A stretch of DNA of 64,000 nt. It comes from Saccharina japonica. Lineage: Eukaryota; Sar; Phaeophyceae; Laminariales; Laminariaceae. The notes under the pieces are model-generated. The model saw only the letters and a list, made by a program, of their open reading frames with translations. It was not told the origin of the DNA and did no database searches. Below are positions 19,295 through 31,507 of the stretch, in pieces (the stretch's first letter is position 1; the number at the start of each line of letters is the position of its first letter). Position numbers and translations under genes: made by a program. Location: contig MEHQ01002684.1 of the NCBI GenBank assembly GCA_008828725.1, positions 134,703 to 198,702 on the forward strand, read 5' to 3'.

Positions 19295-22086
19295 CCGAGG
19301 TTCCGCCAAGCCCGCGGAGGATAGGATCCCATCCCCGGATTAGAAATCCTTCCATATCTCTACAACTCAGACCAACCGGGGACAAAAACGGCGTTTCCCG
19401 GGCCGACACTGCCCGCACGGTATGGAAACCCCACCCCCATCAGTTGGTCACTGATTGGCTGAGAGTCAGGGAGCCAGCAGCACCCGGGGACGATAAAGTC
19501 CCATCCCCGGATCATATATCCTTCCATACATCTACAACTCCAACGGCCCGGGGACGCAAACGGACATCCCTCGGGTCGATACCGCCTCGCAAGGTGTGGA
19601 AACCCCAATACAACGGGAACGTTTCGGTTGCCTGGCCCTCATAGAGCCAGCGTGCGGCGAGAGTTGCCCCTCGGGGCAACGTCGAAGTCCCGCCGCACCC
19701 GGGGATGATAACTTCCCATCCCCAGGTCATGAATCCTTCCATACATCTACAACTCCACCACTCCGGGGACGAAAACGGACATCCCCCTGGTCGATACCGC
19801 CCCACAAGGTGTGGAAACCCTACCACTACTGGCTGATTGCTGATTTGGCCGGGACGCTGGAGGCTGGGGTTCATAGAGCCAGCACGCAGCGAGAGTTGCC
19901 CCTCGGGGCAACGGCGGGTCCCGCCGCACCCGGGGGTGATATGATCACATCCCCGGGCCAGAAGTACTTCCATACATCTACAACTCCAACGACCCGGGGA
20001 CGCAAACGGACATCCCCCGGGACTGGTGCTGCGGTAGGGGGGTCATGTATAAGTGCTTGTTTTTCACCTGCACAGAGCCACTCGGCCGAGTGACTGCTTT
20101 ACTGCGTTGTGCTCATATTACCTTTTTTTGTTTTTTTGCTGTTATATATGCACCGCCATTGGAGGCGTTGTTAAGCATCGCCAACAAACTATGTTTAGGT
20201 CCAATTTTCAGTTAGAATCGGAGCCACTCGTTCGAGTGGCCAAAATCGTGAAGCGAAAATGTGGGTACCCCCCCTATCATAGCATCAGTCCCGGGTCGAT
20301 ACCGCCTGGCAAGGTGTGGAAACCCCAATACCACGGGAACACTTACGGTTGCCTGACCCTCATAGAGCCAGCGTGCGGCGAGAGTTGCCCCTCGGGGCAA
20401 CGTCGAAGTCCCGCCGCTCCCGGCGATGACAAATTGCCATCCCCGGGTCATGAATCCTTCCATAAACCTACAACTCCAACAACCCGGGAAGGAAAACAGA
20501 CACCCCCCGGGTCGATACCGCCCCGCAAGGTGTGGAAACCCCACCACCACTGGCTGATTGCTGATTTGGCCGGGACGCTGGAGGCTGGGGTTCATAGAGC
20601 CAGCACGCAGCGAGAGTTGCCCCTCGGGGCAACGGCGGGTCCCGCCGCACCCGGGGATGATATGATCACATCCCCGGGTGAGAAATTTTCCTTCTATACA
20701 TCTACAAATCCAACGACCCGGGGACGCAAACGGACATCCCCCGGGTCGATACCGCCTCACAAGGTGTGGGAACCCCAATACCACGGGAACACTTACGGTT
20801 GCCTGACCCTCATAGAGCCAGCGTGCGGCGAGAGTTGCCCCTCGGGGCAACGTCGAAGTCCCGCCGCACCCGGGGATGACAAATTCCCATCCCCGGGTCA
20901 TGAATCCTTCCATACACCTACAACTCCAACAACCCGGGAAGGAAAACAGACACCCCCCGGGTCGATACCGCCCCGCAAGGTGTGGAAACCCCACCACCAC
21001 TGGCTGATTGCTGACTTGGCTGGGGCGCTAAAGATCATAGAGCCAGCACTCAGCGAGGGTTGCCCCTCAGGGCAACAGCGAGATCTCGCCGCACCCGGGG
21101 ATGATACGATCACATCCCCGGGCCAGGAATATTTCCATACATTTACAACTCCAACGACCCGGGGACGCAAACGGACATCCCCCGGTTCGATACCGCCTCA
21201 CAAGGTGTGGAAACCCCACCGCCACTGGCTGATTGCTGACTTGGCTGGGGCGCTAAAGATCATAGAGCCAGCACTCAGCGAGGGTTGCCCCTCAGGGCAA
21301 TAGCGAGATCTCGCCGCACCCGGGGATGATACGATCACATCCCCGGGCCAGGAATACTTCCATACATTTACAACTTCAACGACCCGGGGACGCAAACGGA
21401 CATCCCCCGGTTCGATACCGCCTCACAAGGTGTGGAAACTCCAATACCACGGGAACATTTTTCGGTTGCCTGACCCTCATAGAGCCAGCGTGCGGCGAGA
21501 GTTGCCCCTCGGGGCAACGTCGAAGTCCCGCCGCACCCGGGGATGATACATTCCCATCCCCGGGTCATGAATCCTTCCATACATCTACAACTCCAAAAAC
21601 CCGGGGACGAAAACGGACATCTCCCGGGTCGATACCGCCCCGCAAGGTGTGGAAACCCCACCACCACTGGCTGATTGCTGATTTTCCTGGGGCGGTCGAG
21701 TTCATGGAGCCAGCACGCAGCGAGGGTCGCCCCTCGGGGCAACAGCGAGGTTCCGCCGCACGCGGGGATAATATGATCACACCCCCGGGTCAGAAGTCCT
21801 TCCATACATCTACAACTCCAAAGACCCGGGGACACAAACGGACACCGCCCGGGTCGATACCGCCTCACAAGGTGTGGAAACCCCAACCCCACGGTTTTGT
21901 TTGCGGTTGCCTGGCCCTCAAAGAGCCAGCGTGCGGCGAGAGTTGCCCCTCGGGGCAACGTCGAAGTCCCGCTTCACCCGGAGATGAAAACATCCCATCC
22001 CCGGGTCGTATATCCTTCCATACATCTACAAATCCAACAACCCGGGGACGAAAATGACATCCCCGGGCTCGATGCCGCCCCGCATG
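19295..22086 (+). repeat. Satellite array, 12 units of about 216-233 bp, alternating types
   Basis: The landmark CCTTCCATACATCTACAAC or a variant recurs at about 19350, 19513, 19738, 19969, 20460, 20693, 20909, 21137, 21359, 21576, 21800 and 22018. For most of the array two unit types alternate: one with GGAAC...TGCCTGACCCTCATAGAG and one with CACTGGCTGATTGCTGA. Together they make a higher-order repeat of about 450 bp. Every unit carries GTTGCCCCTCGGGGCAAC, an 8 bp-arm hairpin, and a CCCGGGGATG...CATCCCCGGG inverted pair. One unit is interrupted by about 270 bp (20017-20290). Long frames stay open on both strands across the array, which I ascribe to composition. Confidence 0.95.
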
Positions 22087-22585
22087 GTGGTTATTTTGTT
22101 CCGGTTCAGAGGTGTACATCACAGCACACTGTTAATGCGAGTACTATGTGCAACTCAAAGCTGGCGCCACGGGCGGAGCCGTGGCCGTACCGCTAGTCTA
22201 TATAAATACAATTAGAGCTACGTCGACGCGGATCGGTCGTTAGTTACGAGTGGACCGTATTACCGCTCGTCTTCGTGACAAAGGGCCCAGCTTTCGATTG
22301 ACAGCTTCGAACTTTTCGCTCTTCACTTTTTGCTGGCAGCAGCACGACTAGTCTATAGCCCGTATTTCAGGTTTGTCGGCAACGACGACAACGCACGGCA
22401 GAGCATGGCAAGCATTTCAACAATAGCAGCAGCAGCGCTTTGCTACCAACTGCTTCGCTGGAGCCATCGTCAAACAGGTCATCAGACAGAGCTGATGATG
22501 TGCATCAGCAGCACAAGCTCAACTGTTGCTGCGATAGCGCATGCCTATAAGTAATGTGGCTCTGGGCGCGGGACCTTCGTGCAGC

Positions 22586-22925
22586 AGGGCGCGAGAGCTA
22601 CGTGCAGCAGAGCGCGGGGGCTATGTGCAGCAGCAGCAATGGGCGAAAGCAGCGGGCGCTCTGGTGCGCAACCACCACGACGTACGGTCGTCGCTCGATG
22701 GCCGGCATTTGTACAGCACAACCAGGGAGAGACACCAGCATACATACTACGTACAGCAGGGCGCGAGAGCTACGTGCAGGAGAGCGCGGGGGCTATGCGC
22801 AGCAGCAGCAATGGGCGGAAGCAGCGGGCGCTCTGGTGCGCAACCACCACGACGTACGGCCGTCCCTCGATGGCCGGCATTTGTTCAGCACAACCAGGGA
22901 GAGACACCAGCATACATACTATCAG
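22586..22925 (+). repeat. Two tandem units of about 170 bp
   Basis: The unit runs from CAGGGCGCGAGAGCTACGTG through CAGCAGCAGCAATGGGCG to ACACCAGCATACATACTA. The two units are more than 95% identical by eye. Frames are open across it, but the encoded sequence looks like translated simple repeats. 22087-22540 and 22930-24290 contain CTG/CAG-rich and diverged duplicated sequence (ATAGGCTGCCGC at 23261 and 24009) and no gene I can support. Confidence 0.85.
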
Positions 22926-24292
22926 ATAGAAGAGCTCATGATGTATCATAGCTGCACAACCGGCTTTTTTTGGGTGCAGAGAGAGACACCATCATACAGA
23001 CGCTCATTCAAAACTGCTGCTGCTGCTGTACTGCAGCACAGCAAGCACCAGTACTCAATCAACTTCTGCGACGGTAGCTTAGGCGGAAGATCACATATAC
23101 GAGTATGCGTTTATTGCTTCGCTGTTGCGGTACAAATAACAGGTCGTCAGATCGTGGTGTAGTAGCGTACAGTAGTTTCTTGCCCGCTGAATGGATTGCT
23201 CGTTTTGGCACTTTCCGGGATTAGAGTTAATTATTCATTTCCGGAGTTCGGGCACACGAAATAGGCTGCCGCGTTGTATTGTTTGTTGCTTCTCTGCTAC
23301 TACTGCCGAGTTACTGGACAGAACTACTGTATTGCGTGCTCGTATGCGTTCATACTGCTGTGTTGCTGCTGCTGTGCACATCATAGACCGTCAGCCTCGT
23401 AGTGCTGTAGCGTACAGTACTTGCTTGCCAGGTGAAGACTTTGTTTTTTTACGTTCTATCTGCGCACGCTTTTTTTATTATTTCACAGGAAATCGGGAAA
23501 TACGTTCCACAGGGTACGAGTCTCATACAACACATTTACAGGGAGTATGAAGTATATTTGCAACGAACGGCATTAGAAGACGGCGTTTATCATGGAAAGT
23601 TTCCAATGTCCAGTGTGTCCTTCGTACCGCTTTACCTATACGAGTATCTATGTGCTCCTTTCGTGCGATCTGCTGTTTCGGTACACGTGAATATGGGACG
23701 AAATCAATCGGAAATCGTTCTACAAGTAATATCGTCTCGTCGACCCTGGTAGAATCCAGGGGGGTCACCGGCCAGTAATCAATCGCGAGGAAACGTACCT
23801 ATTATAACACCAAAATGGAATAACTCCACGCAGCTACGTAGCAGAGCTGAATATTGGTCGGGATATTTCACAGCTGACGTGTTTCTTCGTTTATTATTAA
23901 TACGCACACGGCCTCTATGTACGAGGGCAAAGTGTTTTGTTGTCTTCCGATCCGATGACAAATATGGTGGTACACATTGTGGACTCGTCCATGGACCACC
24001 ACAGCAGTATAGGCTGCCGCTTTGTATGGTTTGTTTCTGCTCTGCTACTACTGCTGAGGTACTGTGTACTTCTCTTGCGTCGCCGGCATTTGGACGGTTT
24101 GCTGTATAGGCTAGCTTTTAATTTATGTACTGTAGAATTGAAACGCTTTGTAGCCACACTACTGTAATCCCCCATACAACTGTAATTTTTGGCGGACTAG
24201 CCCAAACCCAACCACAAGCAAATTGTATTCGTGCATGAATCAACTACTGTACCATCTTACAACCACTCCAAAGGAAAGCCCTGTATATATAT

Positions 24293-25492
24293 GTATGCGT
24301 ACGGGTGCCCACTATACTGGGGCACCTGAACCATTCACGAACACCTGCTGCTGTGCCCGTTGTTGACAACCTGTTATCACGACGCAAGCAAGCCGCAAGG
24401 ATCGATTCGTTGCGCAGAGCAGCAGTACCATCCCACATATGCCTACAGGTGCCCGCTATACTTGTGGCAACTGAAGCTATACCTACTTGCTGTGCCCACT
24501 GTTGACAACCTGTTCTCACGACGCCAGCAAGTCGCAGGTTGTGCAGAGCAGCAACGGCGACACCCCACATACGCGCACAGGTGTGCCCGCCATACTACAG
24601 TAGTAACCATCTGAGAACGGTACTTTTTTTTTGTGGGTTCTGCCGATGGCTGTACTGAAATAACCAAGGCGACAATTCACACGCCGGTTGTGTCCAACAA
24701 TGCCCTGAGTGAAAATAAAAATTCGCGTTCGCGTCGATTTTTATATTTTTCAGTTTTGCTTTAGTTATAGCCTTGAAAGGCTATTTTTGGTAAGGATTGC
24801 AAATGGCCAATTTTCAATATATTTAATTTCGGCTGGCTCAGGAAACCATATTCTAGACCCGATATTGAAAATGTGTTCCCGGAGGATTGTGGTGATTAGC
24901 TATACGATCATCATACAAGTTGTATTGTAGTAAAATATCCATTTTTGATGGCGCTGAAAATTTTTCCGTTTTCGGTTTTTTTCCTTACTGACAGTAAGGA
25001 ATTAACCCCAAAACGGAAAAATTTTCAGCGCCATCAAAAATGGATATTTTACTACAATACAACTTGTATGATGATCGTATAGCTAATCACCACAATCCTC
25101 CGGGAACACATTTTCAATATCGGGTCTATAATATGGTTTCCTGAGCCAGCCGAAATTAAATATATTGAAAATTGGCCATTTGCAATCCTTACCAAAAATA
25201 GCCTTTCAAGGCTATAACTAAAGCAAAACTGAAAAATATAAAAATCGACGCGAACGCGAATTTTCATTTTCACTCAGGGCATTGTTGGACACAACCGGCG
25301 TGTGAATTGTCGCCTTGGTTCTTTCAGTACAGCCATCGGCAGAACCCACAAAAAAAAGTACCGTTCTCAGATGGTTACTACTGTAGGGCACCTGAACATT
25401 CCACAAATACCTGCTGTGCACGCTGTTGACAGCATGCTATCACGACGGGAAGTAAATCGCAAGGATCGATTCGCTGTGCAGAGCTGCTGCGC

Positions 25493-25523
<31 letters not shown>

Positions 25524-25640
25524 GGCGTATCTTTGCTTATTCCGTGAGCACAACTAGTGCTGTGCCCGCTGTTAACAACCACAGTTAACACGATCCAAGC
25601 AAGTCGCAAGTTGAACAGAGAAGCAGCAGCAGCAGCACCA
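24293..25640 (+). repeat. Diverged tandem units split by the palindrome
   Basis: A unit with GTGCCCGCTATACT, GGCACCTGAAC, CTGCTGTGCCCGTTGTTGAC, CACGACGCAAGCAAG and GCAGAGCAGCAG recurs at about 24300, 24455, 25384 and 25555. The palindrome at 24598-25383 is inserted inside one unit between ATACTA and GGGCACCTG. CTG and CAG repeats follow (25493-25525, 25622-25640). Confidence 0.75.
24598..25383. mobile_element. 786 bp near-perfect palindrome (fold-back element)
   Basis: Two arms of about 390 bp are reverse complements with only a few mismatches, centred on CCTTACTGACAGTAAGG at 24983-24999. The ends are CAGTAGTAACCATCTG and its inverse, flanked by TA on both sides, as for Tc1/mariner-type insertion. 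The interrupted tandem repeat around it gives the pre-insertion sequence. It has no real coding content; a 73-codon frame appears identically in both arms only because the arms are copies. A transcript would fold into one very long hairpin. Confidence 0.9.
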
Positions 25641-28620
25641 CCACCACCACCAAAGTTAAACGTTGAACCGGATGAACCAGAAATACCCACGCGTTTGTTC
25701 CTGGTCGCTATTATTTGCTACTCTCACAAAGTATAGCACCCTCTGACAAGCGTACCTCACCGGTAACGGTGCTGCCAGGCTCCCCGAATAGCCACATGTG
25801 CAGAGAAAAAACAAGACGAATAGCAACCATCATAGCCACAACCACCTGGAGGAACCGGCTCAAAGATGAAGTAGCTCGGTCGTGGTGGTAGTGGTGTTCG
25901 CGTTAGGTGGTGGTGATGTTGGTTCCTGCTGTGGTGGTGCTGGGCGCGTTGGTTTCTTTACGCCGTCCGCCGCTCCGTCCGTACTGGCCCTCTGACCGGG
26001 AACGTAATATGGGGGTTTCCATATCAAACGGCCATAATATATCCAGTCGGAGTGTTACACTGCTAACTCGAGACAGACATACCACCGAATAAAAAACGGG
26101 CACCGTGACCGTTACTCCTGAATGGTAGCTCTGAATACAGTACTGTCCTACGTGAACCTTAAGCTCTTGCAGCTACCGTAAGACACAAGGTCTATCACAG
26201 ATAACGATCCCAGACGAAATTGCCATCCTCTAATTTCCTTCACTAGCGGTCCTTCAGCTCTTGTCATATCCCTTCAGACGCGTTGCGATGGTGCATTTCG
26301 CCCCGGCCGGAATTGTCCGCAAACTGGTTCGAATTGTCGGTGTGGGTAACCTATCGATTAGGTTAGGCCCCAACAACTGAGCTTACAACATATACCGCCC
26401 CGAGCTTCAAGTGGTGCTTCAAAGCTCCTCGGTATCGACTGTAATGTTCCCCTTCAATATTGCGGAGGGGCGATGAACAACTTTCACACAAGGCGGTGTC
26501 GCCGAAGTGTGGTGCCCTGCACGTTATTCAGATGAGCATGAGATACGCCATAATATGCCGTTTGAATGATGCACATGTTCTTGATCGTCGATGACCGACC
26601 CTAAAGTGTGCAAGTCTGGTTAACCTGCAAATTAGGCGTCCACACAGCACATATGTATCGACATTAATGTTGACGTGATCATACCTTGGCGATGTACTGA
26701 CGAAACTACATATGCCTTTTTGTCAGTGCTTGTCGCGAAGACACACGACAGCTACCACCCCGCACGGCCTTGATCTAAACACAATTCTTGCGTACGTTCA
26801 CGGCAGTGCTTATCTGGAGGGAGATCCGGTGCGAACCTCTGAATACCACCGCTGCAAATCATGGCCGTCCATCGTACTGCTTGGGCATGTGTATGGCTGC
26901 TTCAAGCTGTGCACACCTCCCAAGGTAAAGTGACGACATGCCTAGGAGAGAACACAGGAACAGCGGTGGTTGTACCCTGAATTATGCGTGCTTGCACTCG
27001 GTCCTCGAAAGTTGCTGCTGACAGAGGTCGTGTACGAAGATTGACCTTCGAACGACCTCGTTTAATCCCGTCGCATTCCGCCTCTCACCAAGTCGTTGGT
27101 AATAATCAAATTCAGATCTCACCCGTATACCTGTCTATATGCCACCCTCGCTTGCTCTCTACCGTTGCCCGTTATACGTTGGAGCAGTGCGCTCCCAATC
27201 CAGTAGATATATCGACCGCGTGCTTCCCGGCCGTCTACCCTGGAGTCTGTGCCAACTTGTTTGGCGATGGGGTGATGCATTGCATTTCCTTGAACCGGAG
27301 TCACAAGACAATGTGAGCAAGCGACACCATCGACGGCAGCAGAGTCACGCACATCTCTCCGCCGTTATGCGGTACTGTAACTAGTCGGGCTAGTGGGTGC
27401 CGTTGTTCTTAGCAGACACAAGCTTAAGTCGTTTTCCGTTTCGCGGTAAGCTATGACACGTAAATATTTGCCACGCTGCGTACACAGCATATGTTTTGCA
27501 CCCTCTTCGATTGTAGCACGGAGTAATTCGCCTCGGCGGCCTTAACATGTAGGGGTGATGTTGGTGCCCCCTTGACGTTGCTTTGGGGTCCCGATTTGAA
27601 GACCAATACTACAGTACTTATATAGGGGGTGCCGCTAAGTGCCTCGGTGTGATCTCTAACATTTGGCCTTCGTACAACGCGTGTGTGAAACGCCTAGCTA
27701 TTCCTTATTGCGCTTCAAGAACGTCGATATACACCAGTCTTCGGAGGAGTTCGCCACAACCCTTGTCACGCGAGCATTCCACGCAGGACGAGAGGCATCC
27801 GATACACAGGGACGCTATCTTACAGTATCTCTAAACATCCAAATGTTTTCCGTGAGGAACGAAACGTTTTCGCGGCATTAGGGTTTACACCGCAGTCATA
27901 ACGTAAAAAGCACATGACCTTACATATAATGTAACGGAACGACTGATATAACGATATAGTCGAAACGTCGTGTCTTGCTAAAGGCGCCCGAGCTGCGCCA
28001 TTCTCAAGCATTGCGACCTTTGTTTGCGGTATAGAGACTAGTAAACCCACAGGAGAACTCCTTGAAGGCAATGTCACATCAAGGTGTACTTCTAAATCAG
28101 CAATTGAGTTGTTTACTCTCTCGCAATCCCTGCGGTATGCTTTCCGCAAGCTGAGGTGCTGCTTTCGCCGGTAGGTCGGTAATCAGCGCAACCAGCTGGC
28201 GGTCTGGGGAAAACAAAAGAAAGATACAGCAACATTTATCGTGTTTTTCGTGCACCTTGGTTGTTTCGCAGGTGTGCTATAAGGAATCAGGCTGCACTTG
28301 TGACGTCGGCGTTTGCGTCGACCGTGAAAGTACTGCTCTATGTGGTGAGTCGGAACCCTTTCAATGGTCGACATGTTACCTCAACGGTACCTAGTCTAGT
28401 AGTATATTCTGCTCGATTACCACAACTTGTGCAGCAGGGTACATGCTGTCGAGACTAGCATTTTGGAAACGTTCGAATATTCGATACTTGTCCTTTGGCG
28501 CGACAGCCCTTTTCAATAGAACGGGGCACGCTCACCCCGCCATCAGTGCGAATCATAGCGACACGATAGAGGTGGAAGTTTTGGCCGAAATGTTTTCTGA
28601 CCGACGGGGCTTCTTGACCC
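25641..28620. other. No recognisable gene or repeat
   Basis: Less repetitive sequence with short open frames on both strands, the longest about 110 codons (26984-27316, 27820-28149). None shows a domain, signal peptide or splice pattern that I can support. It could hold introns or regulatory DNA of a neighbouring gene. Confidence 0.4.
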
Positions 28621-28626
28621 AGAATC

Positions 28627-28895
28627 GACGCATGCTACGATAGAGGTGCGCCCTGTTTTTTCTGAGCTCCTAACTTGAGGAGCTTTATAGGTCGCCGAAA
28701 AATGGGTTTTGGAGGAAAATAAAAGTGCTATATACCCGATGAACAATGCCATGGCCTCACTGAGTCTAGTATGGAAATTGTTTACAACACAATAATTAAA
28801 TCTCGACGATTTTGGGTTGAGGAGCCCGATCATTCGGAAACGGTTTCAGCCAAAAAAAGGTATACCATATACCTCTATCGTAGCACGCGTCAATC
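28627..28895. mobile_element. Possible MITE, about 270 bp
   Basis: CGACGCATGCTACGATAGAG on the left and its near-inverse CTCTATCGTAGCACGCGTC on the right form inverted repeats of about 22 bp. A third partial copy, CACCTCTATCGCAGCATGCG, is at 29052. No coding content. Confidence 0.5.
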
Positions 28896-29511
28896 GTCGA
28901 AATTCTATATTTGTGTTGCAGCATTTTATGCTGTATAGTTAGGCCATGGTGTTGAGTACCGCGTAGACCTTTCGTTTCCGCCCACAGTTCGGTTTTGCGC
29001 GGGGTATATCATAGCGCTCCCTGAGTGACCAACCCCAGTACCGGCAAGGTTCACCTCTATCGCAGCATGCGTCGGCGTCAGCAATCCCTAGTACAACTGA
29101 TTGCGTCAGCATAGCGGTACACGTATTGGACGGGGGTTGTGTTGGTCGTCGACCGATTATAGACTGGAGATGATGTAAAACCGAAATAATGCATGGGATG
29201 CGCCGCGGTGATGTGAAGGCCTCCAGTGAATTACAGATTCGTGCAGGGGGGCAGGAAAACTATGGGCTATTTCATGTATACAGTTTCCCCCCCCAAACTG
29301 CAGGGGCACAGGGCAGTGAGCTCTGCCCAGAAATAGAGCTCAGACAACCCACCTCTTTTAACGTATCCCGAAACCCATGTTGATGAGTTTCCGTTGGGCA
29401 ATGCAGCGTTTTTCGGCTACGTCCACACGACGAAATACATTGGCAGCATCAAGTTGCAGGCTGCATCGGTAGACAGTACCGGCCGTGGCAATACCTAGCC
29501 TCATGTTTACA

Positions 29512-29757
29512 AACACTGCAGTTCCTCCCCCCGGGGGGAATTAGAAGAGGTGATGGTCTCAATGGGTATCGTTGTGGGAACTTGTCTTTCGAAATATTTG
29601 TTTGGCTGGGTTTTTGCCGAAGCTTCAGGATGTTTAAAACCACTGCAGTTCCTCCTCCCGGGGGGAATTCGAAAATGTTATGGTCTCAATGGGCATCGTT
29701 GTTGGAGCTTGTCTTTCAAATATTTGATTTGCTGGGGTTTTGGCGAAGCCTCATAGT
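29512..29757 (+). repeat. Two tandem units of about 125 bp
   Basis: Both contain CACTGCAGTTCCTCC, CCGGGGGGAATT, TATGGTCTCAATGGGCATCG-like and TTGTCTTTC...AAATATTTG. About 80% identical by eye. 29760-30761 shows no supported gene. Confidence 0.75.
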
Positions 29758-30761
29758 CTCAAAATATCGATATAATAACTTTCCTGTACCGTACCGTTCC
29801 CGTCCCAAGTTAGTGACATCGTGGTAAACGAGGCAGCGGGCCGAGAGGTCGACACGTTTAAACAGAGGTAGCAACTTTGTGTTGAGAAGAAAAGCCAAAC
29901 AAATGAGTCCACGCCACACGTGAGATACGCAAGCGTTCAAATATCAATTTTGCCAAACATTGGTGCCTTGTATCTTGCATATATATGTATATATATGAAA
30001 TGCAGAAATACCGTCGTCACAGTACCGAAATGTAGTATCGAACAAGATCTTGACACATATGCGTTTATCATAGCTGATCATCAACGGTGCCGCTCCTGCT
30101 GTTCGCCTGTCTCGGAACCACGTCTTGTTACTTCCCACGTCTACAACTAGGTTTCACGCCAGGTACGAAGTGACCCTGAAAAGGGAAGTGTTGGGTGCAT
30201 CGGTGTTTGGTTTTGGTGGTGACGAGGGGGTACGTTTGTACGGTACCGCAGGCATATCTACCACCTGCACCCCTGACGAATCCGTTGTATACCCAGGGTC
30301 ACGTGTTCTCGCTGACCACCAGTTCGACAGAGTATTGTTGGGGGTATAACGCGTGATGCATGATATACTGCCTTGGAGCGCGATTGGTTTACAGGTACCT
30401 AGTCATGGACGAGGATTGGGCAGTGTTAATCGCATGAGTACGTCGCTCATCAACTTGCATAACCAACAATCACGAATAATAGTTGTGGGTCGGCCAGTAG
30501 AGCACCTAACCGTAAGACGTGTTTCTCGCCGAGAGTTAGTCGGGCAAATCCGCCACTTTTTGCCTTTTGTTTCCGAAGGTCTTGTTAACTATCGTCGACG
30601 CTCATCCTATGTTTATATATCTGCTCATCCGGACAGCACCACCATCCAACATACTGTGTACACGTATTGATCACGGCTGGCGCCAAGTCATCAGACCAGA
30701 ATGTCCACTACAATGTCACATGTGATCCACCGCCAAGAGGTTTTGCACCACCGTGTGTAGC

Positions 30762-30818
30762 ATGTTGCGGTTGCGCTGTTCCTCGCTGATTTTACTGTGG
30801 CTTGCCGGTATTGTTGCA
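30762..30818 (+). CDS. Candidate signal-peptide exon of the 31508 gene
   Basis: ATG at 30762 opens MLRLRCSSLILLWLAGIVA, a textbook signal peptide (basic start, Leu/Ile core, small residues at the end), followed directly by the donor GTAAGA at 30819. The downstream conserved frame lacks a secretion signal and begins just upstream of a DPH motif, so this exon is a natural partner. The join is unresolved. The donor at 30819 gives phase 0, whereas both AG acceptors available to the downstream frame (before 31488 and before 31506) need phase 1. A weaker donor GTATTG at 30808 would fit phase 1; alternatively a small middle exon exists. Confidence 0.4.
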
Positions 30819-31507
30819 GTAAGAGCACGGTCACTGCTCCAATATAAGTGTGTTTTTGTCTGTGGCAATAACCATCGCTTGCTAATATAAATCAGTGAGA
30901 ACGCTTAAGTGGAAATTATACTTGGTACAATACATCAACGGCGTATTGTAACCCTCTTTCTGGCTGGAAAATGGTGGAGAGTACAAAGGCATGCAAACCA
31001 ACTCTCGAGACGTCGTATTCTTGACGGTAGAATAGCATCTACAATTAGTGAGCAGTCGTGTTCTTGGTGACTCTTCCTGGTTGATTCCTCGCCCGCATCG
31101 TAGTGTCCGCATAATCGTTTCGCTCTCGGTGATTACATGCATATCCTGGGGGCAGGCCCCAACCCCTAGCGTGGTAGAGGCGGTAATTGCTATAGCTTTA
31201 TCTAGCACGAATAACTCATGGCAAACGGCACGACTGACCAAACAGCTTGAGGCTACACTGCACCATTTCGGCGTCGACAACGCGCGAAATTACGTTCATC
31301 CCGCCTATACTGAGCCAGTTTCGTTGGGCGTATGTTGCTATTTCGAGTGTCTCGGAAGTGTTGGTGTCACCGCGTTCCCACGGCAGCTGTTGGAACTATT
31401 GAAACTGGGTATGAAAGAGTACTCGACATGTCAGAGTAACGCCCTAATACTGTCTTGTCCCGGAACGTTTGAACGCGACCAATGCAGTGCGCCCGGATGG
31501 TGTAGAC

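Noticed and set aside
20053-21303. 416-codon open frame over the satellite
   Set aside because: The frame simply follows the tandem repeat and changes with unit length; an equally long frame is open on the other strand and no protein character is visible.
19295-22086. CRISPR-like array
   Set aside because: Units are over 200 bp with no short direct repeats separated by unique spacers; this is a eukaryotic satellite.
22554-23162. 202-codon frame with internal repeats
   Set aside because: It is the translation of a recent tandem duplication containing CAG repeats; two other frames are equally open.
24709-24930. 73-codon frame present twice in opposite directions
   Set aside because: Identical because the palindrome arms are copies; no evidence of selection on the protein.
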